Source of the DNA: Cerioporus squamosus
Lineage: Eukaryota; Basidiomycota; Agaricomycetes; Polyporales; Polyporaceae
NCBI GenBank assembly: GCA_022592435.1
Contig: JABYQS010000424.1
Span: forward strand, 1-23,414
Length of the DNA: 23,414 nt
Direction: 5' to 3'
In this document: one piece after another, positions 11,271 through 23,414 of the stretch
Numbering within the stretch: position 1 is the first letter of the stretch
How the letters are laid out: each line of letters starts with the position of its first letter
The notes under the pieces: generated by a model
What the model was told of the DNA's origin: nothing
Seen by the model: the letters and a program-made list of their open reading frames with translations, nothing else
Databases searched by the model: none
Position numbers and translations under genes: made by a program

Positions 11271-13078
11271 TCACAACTCATCACGGTGCTTTTGCCCTCT
11301 GCCTCCTTCCTCCGCGTCATCTTCATCCTGCTCTGCGCTAGAACGTGCCTTCTCGCCCTTGACATTGAATCCGGCGGCACGCAGAATCTCGAACAGCCGG
11401 CCCTCGGATGGCCGCCGTCCACGAGGAGTTCCCCGAGGAGGTCCATGCCTTCCTCGCCCTCTGGAATGTCCAGGTCGATGTACTCGACCAGCAGCTCGCC
11501 TTCGCCGTCCGGCAACTGCTCAATGGCGACATGACGATCGACCACGGCCGCCTGCTGCCGCGCAAGAACCTGCTCCAGCGCTCTGCGCAGGACGTCGGAA
11601 TGCGCCAGGGACTCTGCGCCAACCTTTGGGTGCTTCGCGGCTTCCTTGGCACCAGCTGCACCTTTGAGGGACTCGGCGACTGGGGGAGGCGCGATGACCT
11701 TTTTCTGAGGCCGGGGCCGCTTTATGGGCTGCGCGGCGGCAGGCAGTGAGCGGTCGACGCGCTCGTACTCCTCAGGGCCGACGACTTCGCGGCAGCGAAT
11801 GTAGTGTTCCTCCTCGGCGTCGATGCGCGATTTGAACCCGGGCTCGCCACACAGGCGGGGCGTGGCAATATGCAGGACGTAGTGGCACGTCTGGGTCTCC
11901 TTGACGAAGAGGATGGTGTCCGTCATCGTCATGGAGCAGTGGAACTACGTCGGGCGAAGGGAGCGGCAGCCAAGAGGAAACCACAGCACGGGGGGTAAGC
12001 GGATGAGCATAACCAAGGGATCGGTTGGATTTATGGAAGGGACCTGCCTGGATCTCGACCTCTCGCTTCCTCCCCGTTTTGTCGCAGTACGTACCATCGC
12101 CCCAGCGCTGGACGAGGTAGCGAGATCCGGCTCCTCGGGCGAGCTCAAGATTCGCTGCGGCTGCGGCTTCTGCGGTGGTCAATTCGGCTCCGGCCTCGAG
12201 CGTAGGGGGAGCCCTCCCGAGCGTGTACGCTTCCCACTTTGAGGCACGAAACATGCAACGTCAATTAGGGATGTTTGCGGCGCGGATGGGGTGGTCACGG
12301 GGCTCAGCTTACCTCCGGATCCTCTTCCGGCTTGTACTCGCCTGCTACGCGCAGCGTGCCATGCAATTGCGGTTAGCAAAATTCATCGGTGAAGGTGCAG
12401 GGCCGGACGTCACCTGTGATAGGGATGTGCTGGTGGTGCAGCTCGTGGAACTGACGGACATGGGAATTATGGCAGTACGAGTATGTGAACCACCCTTGCC
12501 GGTGCTGTAATTCGGGTCATCGGCGAGGCGAGCGCATTCATTCCCAGGCGAGACTTACGTAGAGGCAGGTTCCAGCCAGGGGCTGTAGAAGCGACCAGCT
12601 GTGGACTGGGGTGGTCACCTCGGCTGGGGGTTCCTCGGCCGCGAGAGGATCCTGGGGCGGGGGAGGGATGAGACAGAGATATGAGGACTTGGGCCCGAGC
12701 TTCATCTGCTGGAGCGTGTAGTTGGAGTCCTGGGACGAGGCTGCCTGCGCGGAAGGGGGCCATTAGCTCGGGGTGGGCATGCAGAGAGTGGGCAGGGTGG
12801 ACAGACAGCATCTTGGGGGTCATCGGTTCCTTCTATGCGTTTCAATGGATTAGGGTCCCAGTGGGATTCGCGCCATGGCTGGTCTAGAAACTCGCGCTCT
12901 CCTCCGCGGAGGCCGTCGTGGAGCCAGCGTTCGGCGGTCTCGTTGAGGACGGGAGGCCGTTGAGGAAGGAGACGCGATACTTGGGGAACGCGTACGGGTC
13001 CTCGGGGACGCGGGAGTGGTGGACGCGCGCGGCGACGAGCACGGCGAGGGAGAGCGGGAGGAGGGCGGTGGCAAGCAT
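11271..13078 (-). CDS. YOS9: OS-9/Yos9-like ER lectin of ERAD
   Basis: Six exons: 13078-12807, 12744-12559, 12504-12414, 12341-12313, 12236-12048, 11944-11271; about 480 residues. It has a signal peptide (MLATALLPLSLAVLVAA), the conserved YRVSFLNGLP/LNETAERWL stretch, then an MRH (mannose-6-phosphate-receptor homology) domain with SYCHNSHVRQFHE, GDGTYCDKTGRKREVEIQ, FHCSMTMTDTILF and ETQTCHYVLHIATPRLC; these supply the Gln, Arg, Glu and Tyr expected to bind mannose. The acidic tail ends HRDEL, an ER-retrieval signal. Yos9 delivers misfolded glycoproteins with trimmed glycans to the Hrd1 ligase. Two one-base losses break the frame, in exon 1 (about 12948, C run) and exon 6 (about 11415). Intron 5 (12047-11945) has a GC donor; intron 4 ends in AAG. 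The exon 1 donor GTCTGT is weak but gives a 62-nt intron in phase; an alternative near 12831 would need a missing T. Confidence 0.9.
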
Positions 13079-13940
13079 GGGGGCTAGAGAGGGATGTGCA
13101 GCATGGACGGTGCAGGCAGGCGGAGGGCGGAGGAGAGAGTCGGTGTGGTGGTGACGCGGTAACACGTTGCGCGTAATTGAATAGGCGCCGGTCGGGGATT
13201 AAGGCGGAGCTCGGGTATCTACCGCGAGGCTCGAGGTGGCTGCCTTGTTGGAGAAGGAACAACGTGGACGGCCGGGGCGGTGGTTCCTGTCTGCCTGCGA
13301 GCAGTGGCCGATAGACAGTCTGCACGTTCCCTCTCTCGCTGCCACCGTCTTCGCAGGTACGCACATCATCCGGGTCCTCTGCGGCCATTTGCACACAGCC
13401 CATCCTTCGTCTGCAGAGCTGATGCCGTCCAGCCGATCGGCTACTCCTGCCAGAGTGCTCACAGGGACTTCATGTGGGCATGCGTTATCTGATTTTTGCA
13501 CGAATACTCTCATCAGCCCGATTCACATGCGTGCGCGGACCCTTTACATAGAGTTGCGTCTGCAGCCTGCCACTGGCAGCTGGGTGCGTGCGCAACCGGC
13601 CGTCGCGGGCAGCCCGCCTGCGGACGATCATGCTCGCGGAGGCGACCGGGGAGAGGGCGGCGGTGGGTGCGCAGGGCAGCCGGAGGATGTGAGGCGACAT
13701 ACCTTTTCAATGCCACTGCCCAGTGAGACGTAATTACGTACACAGTCCAGAAAGCGACCAGGACGCTCCTTCTGGACGTTCTCACCAGAGATATTCCCTA
13801 ACAATTATAAAGCCCACATTTGGGCTTCTGCAAGCCGAGAATTCCTGTGGCCCAATTCCTCGTTAAACCAGCCCTTGTCGCGTTTTCCTTCTTCACCTTC
13901 ATCCGGCCATTCCTCCCTCCCCCGCACCCAGCCGCCCCCC
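13079..13940. other. Divergent promoter region between YOS9 and the AT-hook gene
   Basis: The spacer contains overlapping open frames on both strands that I do not recognise. The most protein-like begins at 13785 on the minus strand with a basic then hydrophobic segment (RRSVLVAFWTVYVITSHWAV) followed by a donor-like gtatgt; it could be a small membrane-anchored exon or noise. No family assignment is possible. The right part holds a TATA-like motif and a CT-rich leader for the AT-hook gene. Confidence 0.4.
13804..13812 (+). promoter_or_regulatory. TATA-like box upstream of the AT-hook gene
   Basis: The motif attataaag lies about 130 bases before the ATG at 13941, in an otherwise GC-rich context, and is followed by a pyrimidine-rich stretch (about 13877-13940) that continues to the start codon. 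The spacing suits a short leader. The assignment is by motif and position only. Confidence 0.4.
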
Positions 13941-14495
13941 ATGTCGGCCTCTGCAGGAGCCCAGGCTCCCAGCGAGGACAAAGACGAGATCGACGACACG
14001 CAGGCGAGCCCGGGACGACGGTGAGCTCTACCTCCGTTCGTTCCTCAGCCATCCGTAGGCAAGCGCGCAGTACTGACCTAGTCCCCTGATCTCGCGATCT
14101 CAGCTCCCAAGCCTGACGCGCCTCCCAAACGCAAGCGCGGTCGCCCTCCGGGGAGCAAGAACAAGAAGACTCTTGCTGCACAGGCTGCTGCAGCTGAGGC
14201 TGGCTCGTCCGCTCCGCCGAAGCGTCCCAGGGGGAGACCTCCAAAGGTGCGCCCCACACAACGCTCCTTAGCCTCGGTCTCGCGGTCTAATATTGTGCCG
14301 CAACCCTCTCAGAGGAAGCCAGAAGAAGAACAGAAAGCTGAGGGTGGGGAGCCGTCGGAGCCGCCCCCGAAGAAGAAGAGGGGCCGCCCTCCCAAGAACC
14401 CCCGTCCGGAGGCCACAGAAGGCGCAGGCGAGGCAAGCACCTCCGCTGACCCACCCAAGCGAAAGCGTGGACGTCCACGGAAGGACTCCAGCTAA
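13941..14495 (+). CDS. Small AT-hook (HMGA-like) DNA-binding protein
   Basis: Three exons: 13941-14020, 14104-14246 and 14313-14495; about 135 residues. The acidic N-terminus (SEDKDEIDDTQ) is followed by four AT-hooks with RGRP cores: KRKRGRPPGSKNKK, PKRPRGRPPK, KKKRGRPPKN and KRKRGRPRKD, separated by Ala/Glu/Pro-rich linkers. Such proteins bind the minor groove of AT-rich DNA and act in chromatin and transcription; targets cannot be inferred. The ATG is chosen because it follows a CT-rich leader and begins the acidic segment. Joining exon 1 to exon 2 with the visible donor and acceptor is out of phase by one base, so two bases are missing or one is extra near the junction (a G run at the acceptor is a candidate). 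Intron 2 is 66 nt, free of stops and contains a ctaat branch-like site, so retention would keep the frame. Confidence 0.82.
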
Positions 14496-15210
14496 TGGCC
14501 GTCGCCGTGTTCGTGTTCGCTTGTCTCCTCCCACTCATGTACCTCCGTTCCGACACCCCGGGACTCCGTCGCCCCTCTCGTCCACCCATTGTAATGTATA
14601 CTCATCTCCGACGCCCATGAACCCGTCCAAAGTTTGCTATGACCTCCCCCCTCATACCTCACCTACTCCCTCGTCTATTGGCTCAACTGACATTATGCTA
14701 CGAATTTTCTTTTACTGTTATCCTCGTCGTCTCATGCTTTCCCACACTGCAGCTCACGAGCAATACATCGGCGTTCCCCCACGACGAACAAGGTGCTCAC
14801 AAGCACTCATTGCGATGCCAGGACTGCCAGCCCCCTCCCGCAAAGATGCCGCACCGGGGGTAGATTGTCAGCCATTTTGCTCCCGACTCCAAGGGCATTC
14901 TTCCCCTCTACCCCGTACCCGAGTCGGGCCGCGTTTCATGGGCATGCCGTCCACCTGGGTGATATGATGCCGCTAATAATTCTCCGGAATCCCACAAAAT
15001 GTCGCGCCAGCAGGCTGGACCCATGTGGACATCTAACAGACAATGCAGGGAGAAGATCGCCATCGCCGCCGCCAGGAGCACGTTCCCGCGGTTGCGACCA
15101 TTACGACATTCAATTAACTGAACGGGTAACCGGAACAAGGGCGGTCTATTAGAGTACTAGTGTCGACCGTTTGTTGTCACTGCATCCAGGTCCTGGGTTG
15201 ACGTTAACGT
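14496..15210. other. Spacer between convergent AT-hook and KMO genes
   Basis: This is the 3' region of two convergent genes. Open frames are short or shadowed and none is recognised. The sequence after the AT-hook stop is pyrimidine-rich, as in a 3' untranslated region. No RNA gene or repeat is seen. Confidence 0.5.
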
Positions 15211-17222
<2,012 letters not shown>

Positions 17223-18948
17223 CTAGATGCGAGTGCTGAGAGAACCGCGGCTGTCACGGAACCTATCCTGCTAGTAGAATACGATGAGCGTGTACACGTC
17301 GGAGAAACGCGTCAGTACGCAAGACAACGCATGTACCTCTTGGGCCTATTGCCGGTTCAGTACCGAGCACGTCGATGTGAACAGGTAAGAATGTGGTACG
17401 CAGCCAATGTGCCGGCAGCTGGATTGGCGAACTTGCAGAGATGACCAATATCCTTCCGCGCGTCTTTGGCGGGCGGTCTATCCTCGGCATCCTCCATGAT
17501 GCCATATGGGTCCACGGCAAGATCGAGGCTCTGTTCGACGCTGTTCTTGACAGTCACCATCGAGGCCCGCACACAGCCTGCCTTGCGGGGGTGGCTCAAG
17601 TCCTGCACGTACGCGAGGAGGTTCGTAGCACGAAGTGGAACCTATTGCAGGCATCTGCTACGAGAACGGAGGCTTTTCCCAGTGTCGGCGTCTGGTGGGA
17701 ATGATCACGGCTTCTTCAAGATTGGGGCTCTGATGAGTCGTAGATTGTGCGTTAACCCCCACTGACATCCTTCATGTTCGTTGCTCGCTCATCAGACTTC
17801 CACAGGACGCACACACAGGACACGTTGCGTTGGTATCCACTGCCCCCCCGCTCGCAGTAATTCGAACTTTCGACGAACATCCATCTCCAGGGTCATCATG
17901 ATGTCCTTGTTCCACGTCTGAAAGCCTCTTTCAGACCCCTGCATTCTCGCTCCCAGCAAGGCATTCACATGATTACCTCGTATGCGCAGCGGATTCTATC
18001 GAGCAACTTCGTCGCAGGAGACCAGAATATCGCACCTCATGTTCCTCTCCGCTCCCACGCCGGTGTCGAGTCAACGGAACAACGCGAGCCTTGTTAGGTC
18101 CCAACTGACAACCAAAAGTAGTCGGCTTCGCTACCAGATGCTTTGCACGTTGTTGAAGAGGTCTCTGGACGTTCGCACTGGCTTGGGAGTGTCGACGCGG
18201 AGGAAGTACCTGTGCGAGCTGGGATTATGGTGACCGAGGCAGACACACTGCAATTAGCATGTTGATCCCCAGCTGCCGGCCGCGGACTTCTGCGGTCAGG
18301 ATTCTGTGTCTGCAGATGTGTCAACCGCTCGGTCCTGCTTCAAAGGTTAGCGCAATGCTGCGAACTAGTCATGTAATACGATGAAGGCGACCGTGTGCGA
18401 TTGGGGGTCCACATTGGAGCGGCATGCATGCGCTCTCGTCGTCGACATGCTTCACCATATAGCTGGGTGATACGAGACCCACTGTGGCTTACCACCGTTC
18501 TGTCCGGATTGAAAGCTGTGCGCACTGTTCTCAGTGTTCACGCAGTTGGCCCAGTGCGGCCCCGAGGCGTCGGGGGACGGGCCTAGATAGTCCATGATGG
18601 TCATGCTGTTTACTTGAATCCTGGAGCTCAGCATGTAGGTATGCAAAGAGTCCCTCCCGGCTTTTCCAAGGTATGAAGTCTGAGAGTAGAAGGAGCATCA
18701 GCTTGCGGACAAGACAAAGCTACCGATACATGCACGCAGCACAACATGGCGCGAACCACGCGCGAACGGTGCAGTTGACGAACTTAAGCTTGAACTTGTC
18801 CGAGTCAGAGGGAGCGTGACAGGCAATCGCGTGACCTGTGGACGCGCGTCACCGGCGCGTCGGATCACGCCCCGAGCCGCTCGGGAGCTAGTCAATTGGT
18901 GTACAAATCGCTACTACGTGGGCGCGCTCGCCGTCCACAACGCTCACC
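17223..18948. other. Long divergent spacer between KMO and PIS1, possible degenerate coding
   Basis: No recognised gene. It should contain the promoters of both flanking genes. Two minus-strand stretches look somewhat protein-like: 17608-17357 (84 codons, with DLAVDPYGIMEDAEDRPPAK) and 18070-17792 (92 codons interrupted only by TAG at 17998-17996, with FQTWNKDIMMTLEMDVRRKF). I cannot assign either to a family. They may be remnants of an unidentified gene or chance open frames; given the error pattern of this window, an intact but mis-sequenced gene is also possible. Confidence 0.4.
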
Positions 18949-19951
18949 ATGTCCGCCAACGCCCCTGCTGTCCTGACGAGGAGACGTCCGTCCATCGACA
19001 TTGTGGACGCAAAAGTCGCCGTAGACCTCGCCACTGCGCAAACGTATTCGGAGAATGTCTTCCTCTTCGTGCCCAACCTTATCGGTCCGTCCGCTCCTCC
19101 TGACCCGCTCTCATGGACTTATGGACTCGCGCTTTTCTAGGGTACTCGCGCATCATCCTTGCAGCACTCTCCTTGCATTATATGAGCTACCATCCCAAGT
19201 ACTGCACGTGCTATACTGCATCTCTTGTCTACTGGATGCGTTCGATGGGCATGCCGCGAGGGCATTGGGTCAGGCGTCGAAGTTCGGTGCGGTTTTGGAC
19301 ATGGTCACGATCGGTGAGCTCGTCTTATACAATTACGCCGCTTTCGTCCTGTTGATAAGCCGCCATCAAGTTGTACGACATCCTGTCTGCTGTGCTACTT
19401 GACATCCGCATATCCGGAGTGGGCTCTTGCTTTCCAATTCCTCATCACGCTCGACTTCAGCAGCCATTACATGCATATGAACAGGTAAGCCGTGGCTCGT
19501 TCGCAAGTTTCTGTTCTTGTGAACGCGTCCTCTAGCTCCCTCGTCACTGGCTCGCGAAGCCACAAGCAAGTAGACAGTGACGTCAGTCGCCTCCTCCGAG
19601 CGTACTACAACCCGGTGAGTCCCCTCTCTGCATGACAATGTTGACATCAACCAACAACGTTATGTTGGACAGACAACGCTCTTCATTGTCTGCGCAGGCA
19701 ACGAACTCTTCTACATTGCCCTTTACCTCATGAAATGGGTACACACTCCGATGTCGGAGTCCATCGGCATCACGGGCCCACTCGCGGACTACACCTGGCC
19801 ACAACTTCTGGCTTACATATGCGGTCCGATTTGCGCCCTAAAAAACTTTGTGAATCTCGTGCAGCTGTGGAAGGCGTCCAAGATCCTGGTAGGCGTTGAC
19901 TTGGCGGAGCGGGCAAAGGCTAGGGAAGAGGAGCTGCTGAAGAGCCAGTGA
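18949..19951 (+). CDS. PIS1: CDP-diacylglycerol-inositol 3-phosphatidyltransferase (PI synthase)
   Basis: Five exons: 18949-19084, 19141-19313, 19371-19484, 19536-19614 and 19673-19951; 260 residues after repair. The enzyme joins CDP-diacylglycerol and myo-inositol to make phosphatidylinositol in the ER membrane. The CDP-alcohol phosphatidyltransferase signature DG-x2-AR-x8-G-x3-D-x3-D is present at 19244-19311 (DGHAAR, G, D, then D of MVTDR); its last Asp appears only when one base is restored near 19308. A second lost base lies near 19210, between HPKYCT and LYCISCLLDAFDG. Other family segments are NVFLFVPNLIGYSRI, FQFLITLDFSSHYMHM, LVTGSRSHK and FIVCAGNELFYIALYLMKW. Several hydrophobic segments fit a polytopic membrane protein. 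With both bases restored the total is exactly 783 nt. Intron 2 (19314-19370) ends in AAG. Start chosen at the first ATG, in agreement with the short hydrophilic N-terminus of fungal PI synthases. Confidence 0.93.
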
Positions 19952-20272
19952 CACCAGTGGTACTACGCGTTTTGCGCTCTAAGTCTATTCTTTACGCTAC
20001 GTATGGTCTTCCCTTATAGACACTCCTACGCAACTCTGTCATAGTGTATACAGGCGACATAATCAGACGATTTGTATGACGAGCATTAGCGAGCATCGGT
20101 CTCAGTATCATCAGACGCCAGTATCTTGTGCGTAGAGGCGCGCGTACTGACCGTCACGAGCGTCTAGAATTTCTGCCACAGGCGACCGAGTCGAGTCCGG
20201 TGTGCTTGCACTTGCACTCCGACGTCCTCGCTCTGGTCTCGCTCGCAGCGGTATTCTGGGTTGTCTGTTTGG
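19952..20272. other. Spacer between PIS1 and the AAA gene
   Basis: This holds the 3' untranslated region of PIS1 and the promoter or leader of the AAA gene, which is in tandem. An acceptor-like ctcgcag at 20242-20248 lies just before the chosen start, so a leader intron or an upstream exon of the AAA gene is possible. No other feature is seen. Confidence 0.4.
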
Positions 20273-23200
20273 ATGCGGTCTCATCTTATTGCTCGTCGAA
20301 CACGGTCTCTGGTCAAGACCCTGCCTAATTACCATCGTGCACCAATCTCATCCACTCAGGCCCTCCGCTATCCTCGGAAAGACCGCGCTTCGTCCCAGTC
20401 CACTCCTCGACTCTCAAGACGTGCTCTCTCGTCTGAGCCACCTGCTCCCGAACCGCAAGAAGCACCCGCGTCAGCTCCCCCACCGCCGGAGGATCGGCCG
20501 CCAAATGCAAACCCGCCATTGGAGGACGCGGAGGAGAAGCCGAAACGCCGGCCTCGAGTCTCGTCAGTGTCGGTGAAGGAGACGGAGAATGTCCAGCTAC
20601 CTGCCGGTCTGAATATTCTCTGGACGCCGGAAGATGACCCAAACGAGCCGCCATCCTCTTCGTCGCCGAACACGACCCTGCCGCCGCCAGAGATATTTAA
20701 CGAGGCGCTGCATAACCTGCACATAGTTCTGCATCCCCAGACGCAGCACCGGGCGACGTACTCTACCGGTACGGGTCCCCTTGTTGAGCCGACACTTGCG
20801 CTCTACTGCCCGATCGAGGGCGGTGACTACATCCTGGATGACACCGTGCGGGAGATGGCGCGTCAGACGGGCGCGGATGTGGTCGTGCTGGATGCGGTTC
20901 AATTGGCTGCGGGTGAATGCGGACACTTTGGAAAAGGTACGCTCTCTATTTACGCGTGCGCAAGGCCTGCGTACTGACGCACCGTCCGCTATGTAGCTGC
21001 GGCGGCGCTGCAGCTTCCCAATAACCCCCTTCACTTCTCGTCCTCGTCCTCGAGGGACCCGCTTCGATCCATGCAAAGTCGGGAGAGCGAGGAAGAAGAC
21101 GATGAGCCGCAACAACCGTTGTTCATGTCTCCGATTGTGCACGTCATGACGACCGCTCCGCGACGGACTACCCGCATCGAGACGGTGCCCAGTCGGAGCA
21201 CGCCGATGTCCAGGCTCAAGGCTTTCTTCGACGAGCTCATCAATGTGTCTGCTCCGCGACCTCAGGCCGGCGACTCGGAGGAGCCTCCACCACTACCCCC
21301 GAGACGTCCTCGCATCATATACATCAAGGACTATCCGACTCTTGCTGCTTCGTCCTCTGTCTGGTACCCCGCGCTACTCGCGGCTGTCCGACAGCGAAGG
21401 CAGGGTGTACTTTCGCGAGCCACTTCGCCGGTCACGAATCCCACCGCGATCGTTTTGGCATTAGTCCATCGTTTACGGTCCCGGAGGGAGCGTCCCGCAC
21501 ATCTTCCCCGAGCATGCAGGGGGTTAACCTCGTCTCCTCGCGCCCTACGGGGAGCACGGCGTCTACCGCTCTCAAATCGCAGAACGAGTACGGCGAAGAC
21601 AGCAGCAGTGAGAAAGCCCGGGAGAAGCGGATACAGCGCCGTCTGAAACGGTGGGCACGAGGCAACGCGGAGGACCTCCCCCGTCTATTCGCAGTGAGCG
21701 AAGAAAGCACCGAGGGCGATGGCTCCACAGGGCGTCCTAATGTTGTCGTTCTCGGCCAGGAGGGCTTCTCAGGCCTGTCCCCGTTCCTGGGCTCTGCGTT
21801 CTCTCGCGCGCTGGCTGGACGCAGTCAGGGTTCACCCGGGTCTGATAACAGGCTGGGATTCTTCCGCACTTCCTGATCTTCCCAACCATACGGTCTCTCC
21901 CACAGGAGCGCGACAGCCGTATGGCCAGGCGGCGCGAGATCAACGAGCTCGTCATGCGGATGGGCGTCGCGCAGATTGGCGGCGTTCTCAGTCAGCTCGA
22001 GGATGTGCCCGACAGTGCCGAAGAGTCTACCGAGGGCGGCGAACATGACAGACCCGGGCGCAGCTCTGGGAACACTGGGGCCGCACGGTTGAAGTGTGGC
22101 CGAATGTGCAGCGAATCGCGGATAGAGCGGTGGGCAGCGTAATTGCTGCTAGCGGGGCTCACCTTCCGTCCAATCGCTCGCTGGACCCCACGCCTGTCCC
22201 GTGGTCTGCGGTGTTTGATGCTTGGGCCGCCGATAGATCCACGCAAGACTGTGGAAAACTCTGTTCGCCACTCCGCCGTCCGGAAAGCTTCCCCGCGAGA
22301 ATGAGGAGGAGGAACGGGCCGAGGTGGAGGATGAAGCAGACGTTGACGAGATCATAGAGAAGCTTAGGCGCAACCCGGATCTCGACGAACACGAGCAGCG
22401 GCTCCTGGGCTGCATCGTTGACACAGGTGACTGCTGCCTTTCAACTGACGTTTCAGCGCAATTTAACCGCTAGTTCATCTTATTTGCAGCGTCAATTACG
22501 ACCACGTTCAATCAGGTCCACTTGCCGCCGCATACTGTCGACTCGATTCGGACTATGGTGTCCTTGCCGCTCTTGCACCCGGGCGCATTTCAGCACGGTA
22601 TCCTGAAGGAGCATAGCATGACTGGCTGTCTTCTCTTCGGCCCCCCAGGGACCGGTAAGACACTAGTGGTCCGTGCGCTTGCTAAAGAAGCTGGGTGCAG
22701 GATGCTTGTCGTATCGCCATCCGACATCATGGACATGGGATATATCCAGTCTTCTGCTATACTTCTCCAGTCATGCTGACGATAACTGTGTAGTATGTCG
22801 GCGAGGGTGAAAAGCTTGTTCGCGCGGTCTTCTCGCTGGCACGCCGTCTGTCTCCCTGCGTTGTTTTCATCGATGAGCTTGACGCCCTGTTCGGTGCCCG
22901 GCTCGGGAGGGAGTCGGGCAACTCGCTTGCGCACCGTGGTGTGATCACCGAGTTTATGCAAGAGATGGACGGGCTGAAGTCGTCGAAGGAGAGCAATGTG
23001 ATTGTTATCGGCGCCACCAACCGGCCTTTCGACCTCGATGACGCTGTGCTTCGACGCTTGCCTCGCCGGCTCCTCGTGGACCTACCAGGGGAAAAGGAGC
23101 GAGAAGGTACGTGCTCTCATCTGAACCCTGATCCCCAGCCTGCTCCGAGTCTGCTTCTCTTCTGCTCTCTCGGATTATCTACCGGAACTGACGGGGTATT

Positions 23201-23414
23201 TGTCCACCCTATAACTCGCAGAGATACTCAAGATCCTGCTTCGCGACGAGACCCTTGCGGACGACGTTGACCTGAAGCAGCTGGCCAAGAAGACGGAGAG
23301 TTTTCCGGGTCTGACCTGAAGCGTGAGTGCCTGTCCTGTTCGGCTTGCCCCGTGGGTTTTGGGGTGGCTGATCGTTGTGCTTCTGTATAGATCTGTGTGT
23401 CAGCGCTGCCCTGG
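20273..23414 (+). CDS. AAA+ ATPase, Msp1/ATAD1-like AAA domain with long N-terminal region (3' end cut)
   Basis: Exons: 20273-20936, 20997-22426, 22490-22737, 22794-23106, 23222-23322 and 23391 to the edge; about 928 residues so far. The N-terminus ([20 protein letters not shown]) is basic, lacks acids and looks like a mitochondrial targeting sequence. A Pro/Glu-rich region of about 700 residues follows (RRRPRVSS-type basic patches, [28 protein letters not shown]). The AAA domain has Walker A GPPGTGKT (22639-22662), Walker [12 protein letters not shown] (22860 on), [18 protein letters not shown] as second region of homology, and [14 protein letters not shown] as in Msp1-type proteins, which extract or remodel membrane proteins; the substrate is unknown. 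One-base losses are inferred near 21455 (T run), 21872, 22055, 22250 and 23303 (T run); each shifts the frame by the same step. Intron 3 (22738-22793) lacks a GT donor: it begins GGATAT. Start chosen at the ATG giving the targeting-like segment. Confidence 0.88.

Noticed and set aside
13236..13733. 165-codon plus-strand frame in the divergent spacer
   Set aside because: No domain and biased composition; the promoter role of the region is the simpler explanation.
14247..14312. Reading the AT-hook gene through intron 2 as plain coding sequence
   Set aside because: Donor, ctaat branch-like site and ctctcag acceptor are good, and the protein joins cleanly without it; kept only as a possible retained intron.

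Overview
The window looks like nuclear DNA of a filamentous basidiomycete (Agaricomycetes; a polypore-like fungus is my best guess, not proven). Reasons: GC-rich genes on both strands, many short introns (mostly about 45-130 nt) with GT donors and YAG or AAG acceptors, pyrimidine-rich tracts before start codons, and proteins of typical agaricomycete type. No bacterial operons, rRNA, tRNA or CRISPR were seen.

Layout. 1-4749: no supportable gene; an AT-rich left end with weak inverted-repeat ends (1-24 / 1021-1044). 4750-8025 (+): HAL-type Ser/Thr protein kinase. 9270-10815 (+): decayed gene for a fungal protein carrying a chymotrypsin-like His/Asp/Ser signature. 11271-13078 (-): OS-9/Yos9 ER lectin with signal peptide, MRH domain and C-terminal RDEL. 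13941-14495 (+): small protein with four AT-hooks. 15211-17222 (-): kynurenine 3-monooxygenase. 18949-19951 (+): phosphatidylinositol synthase. 20273 to the window end (+): AAA+ ATPase of Msp1-like type with a long N-terminal region, cut off inside its AAA domain. These are unrelated housekeeping functions (ion homeostasis signalling, ER quality control, chromatin, NAD synthesis, phospholipid synthesis, AAA remodelling); I see no functional cluster.

The most important observation concerns quality. Every recognised intact-type gene is broken by frameshifts. Twelve resolve as the loss of exactly one base, several of them in homopolymers (for example TTTTT to TTTT, CC to C). When one base is restored at each site, the exon phases close exactly: PIS1 becomes 261 codons including stop, KMO 501, and the AAA gene is in phase across six exons. 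This pattern fits an unpolished assembly with deletion errors much better than six independent pseudogenes. The protease-like locus is different: it has three in-frame nonsense codons and frame changes in both directions, so I call it a real pseudogene.

I found no convincing new multi-gene system. The best leads for novelty are the decayed triad protein, the 300-residue insertion inside the kinase C-lobe, unusual splice sites (one GC-AG intron, one missing donor, three AAG acceptors), and the unexplained spacers at 1-4749 and 17223-18948.
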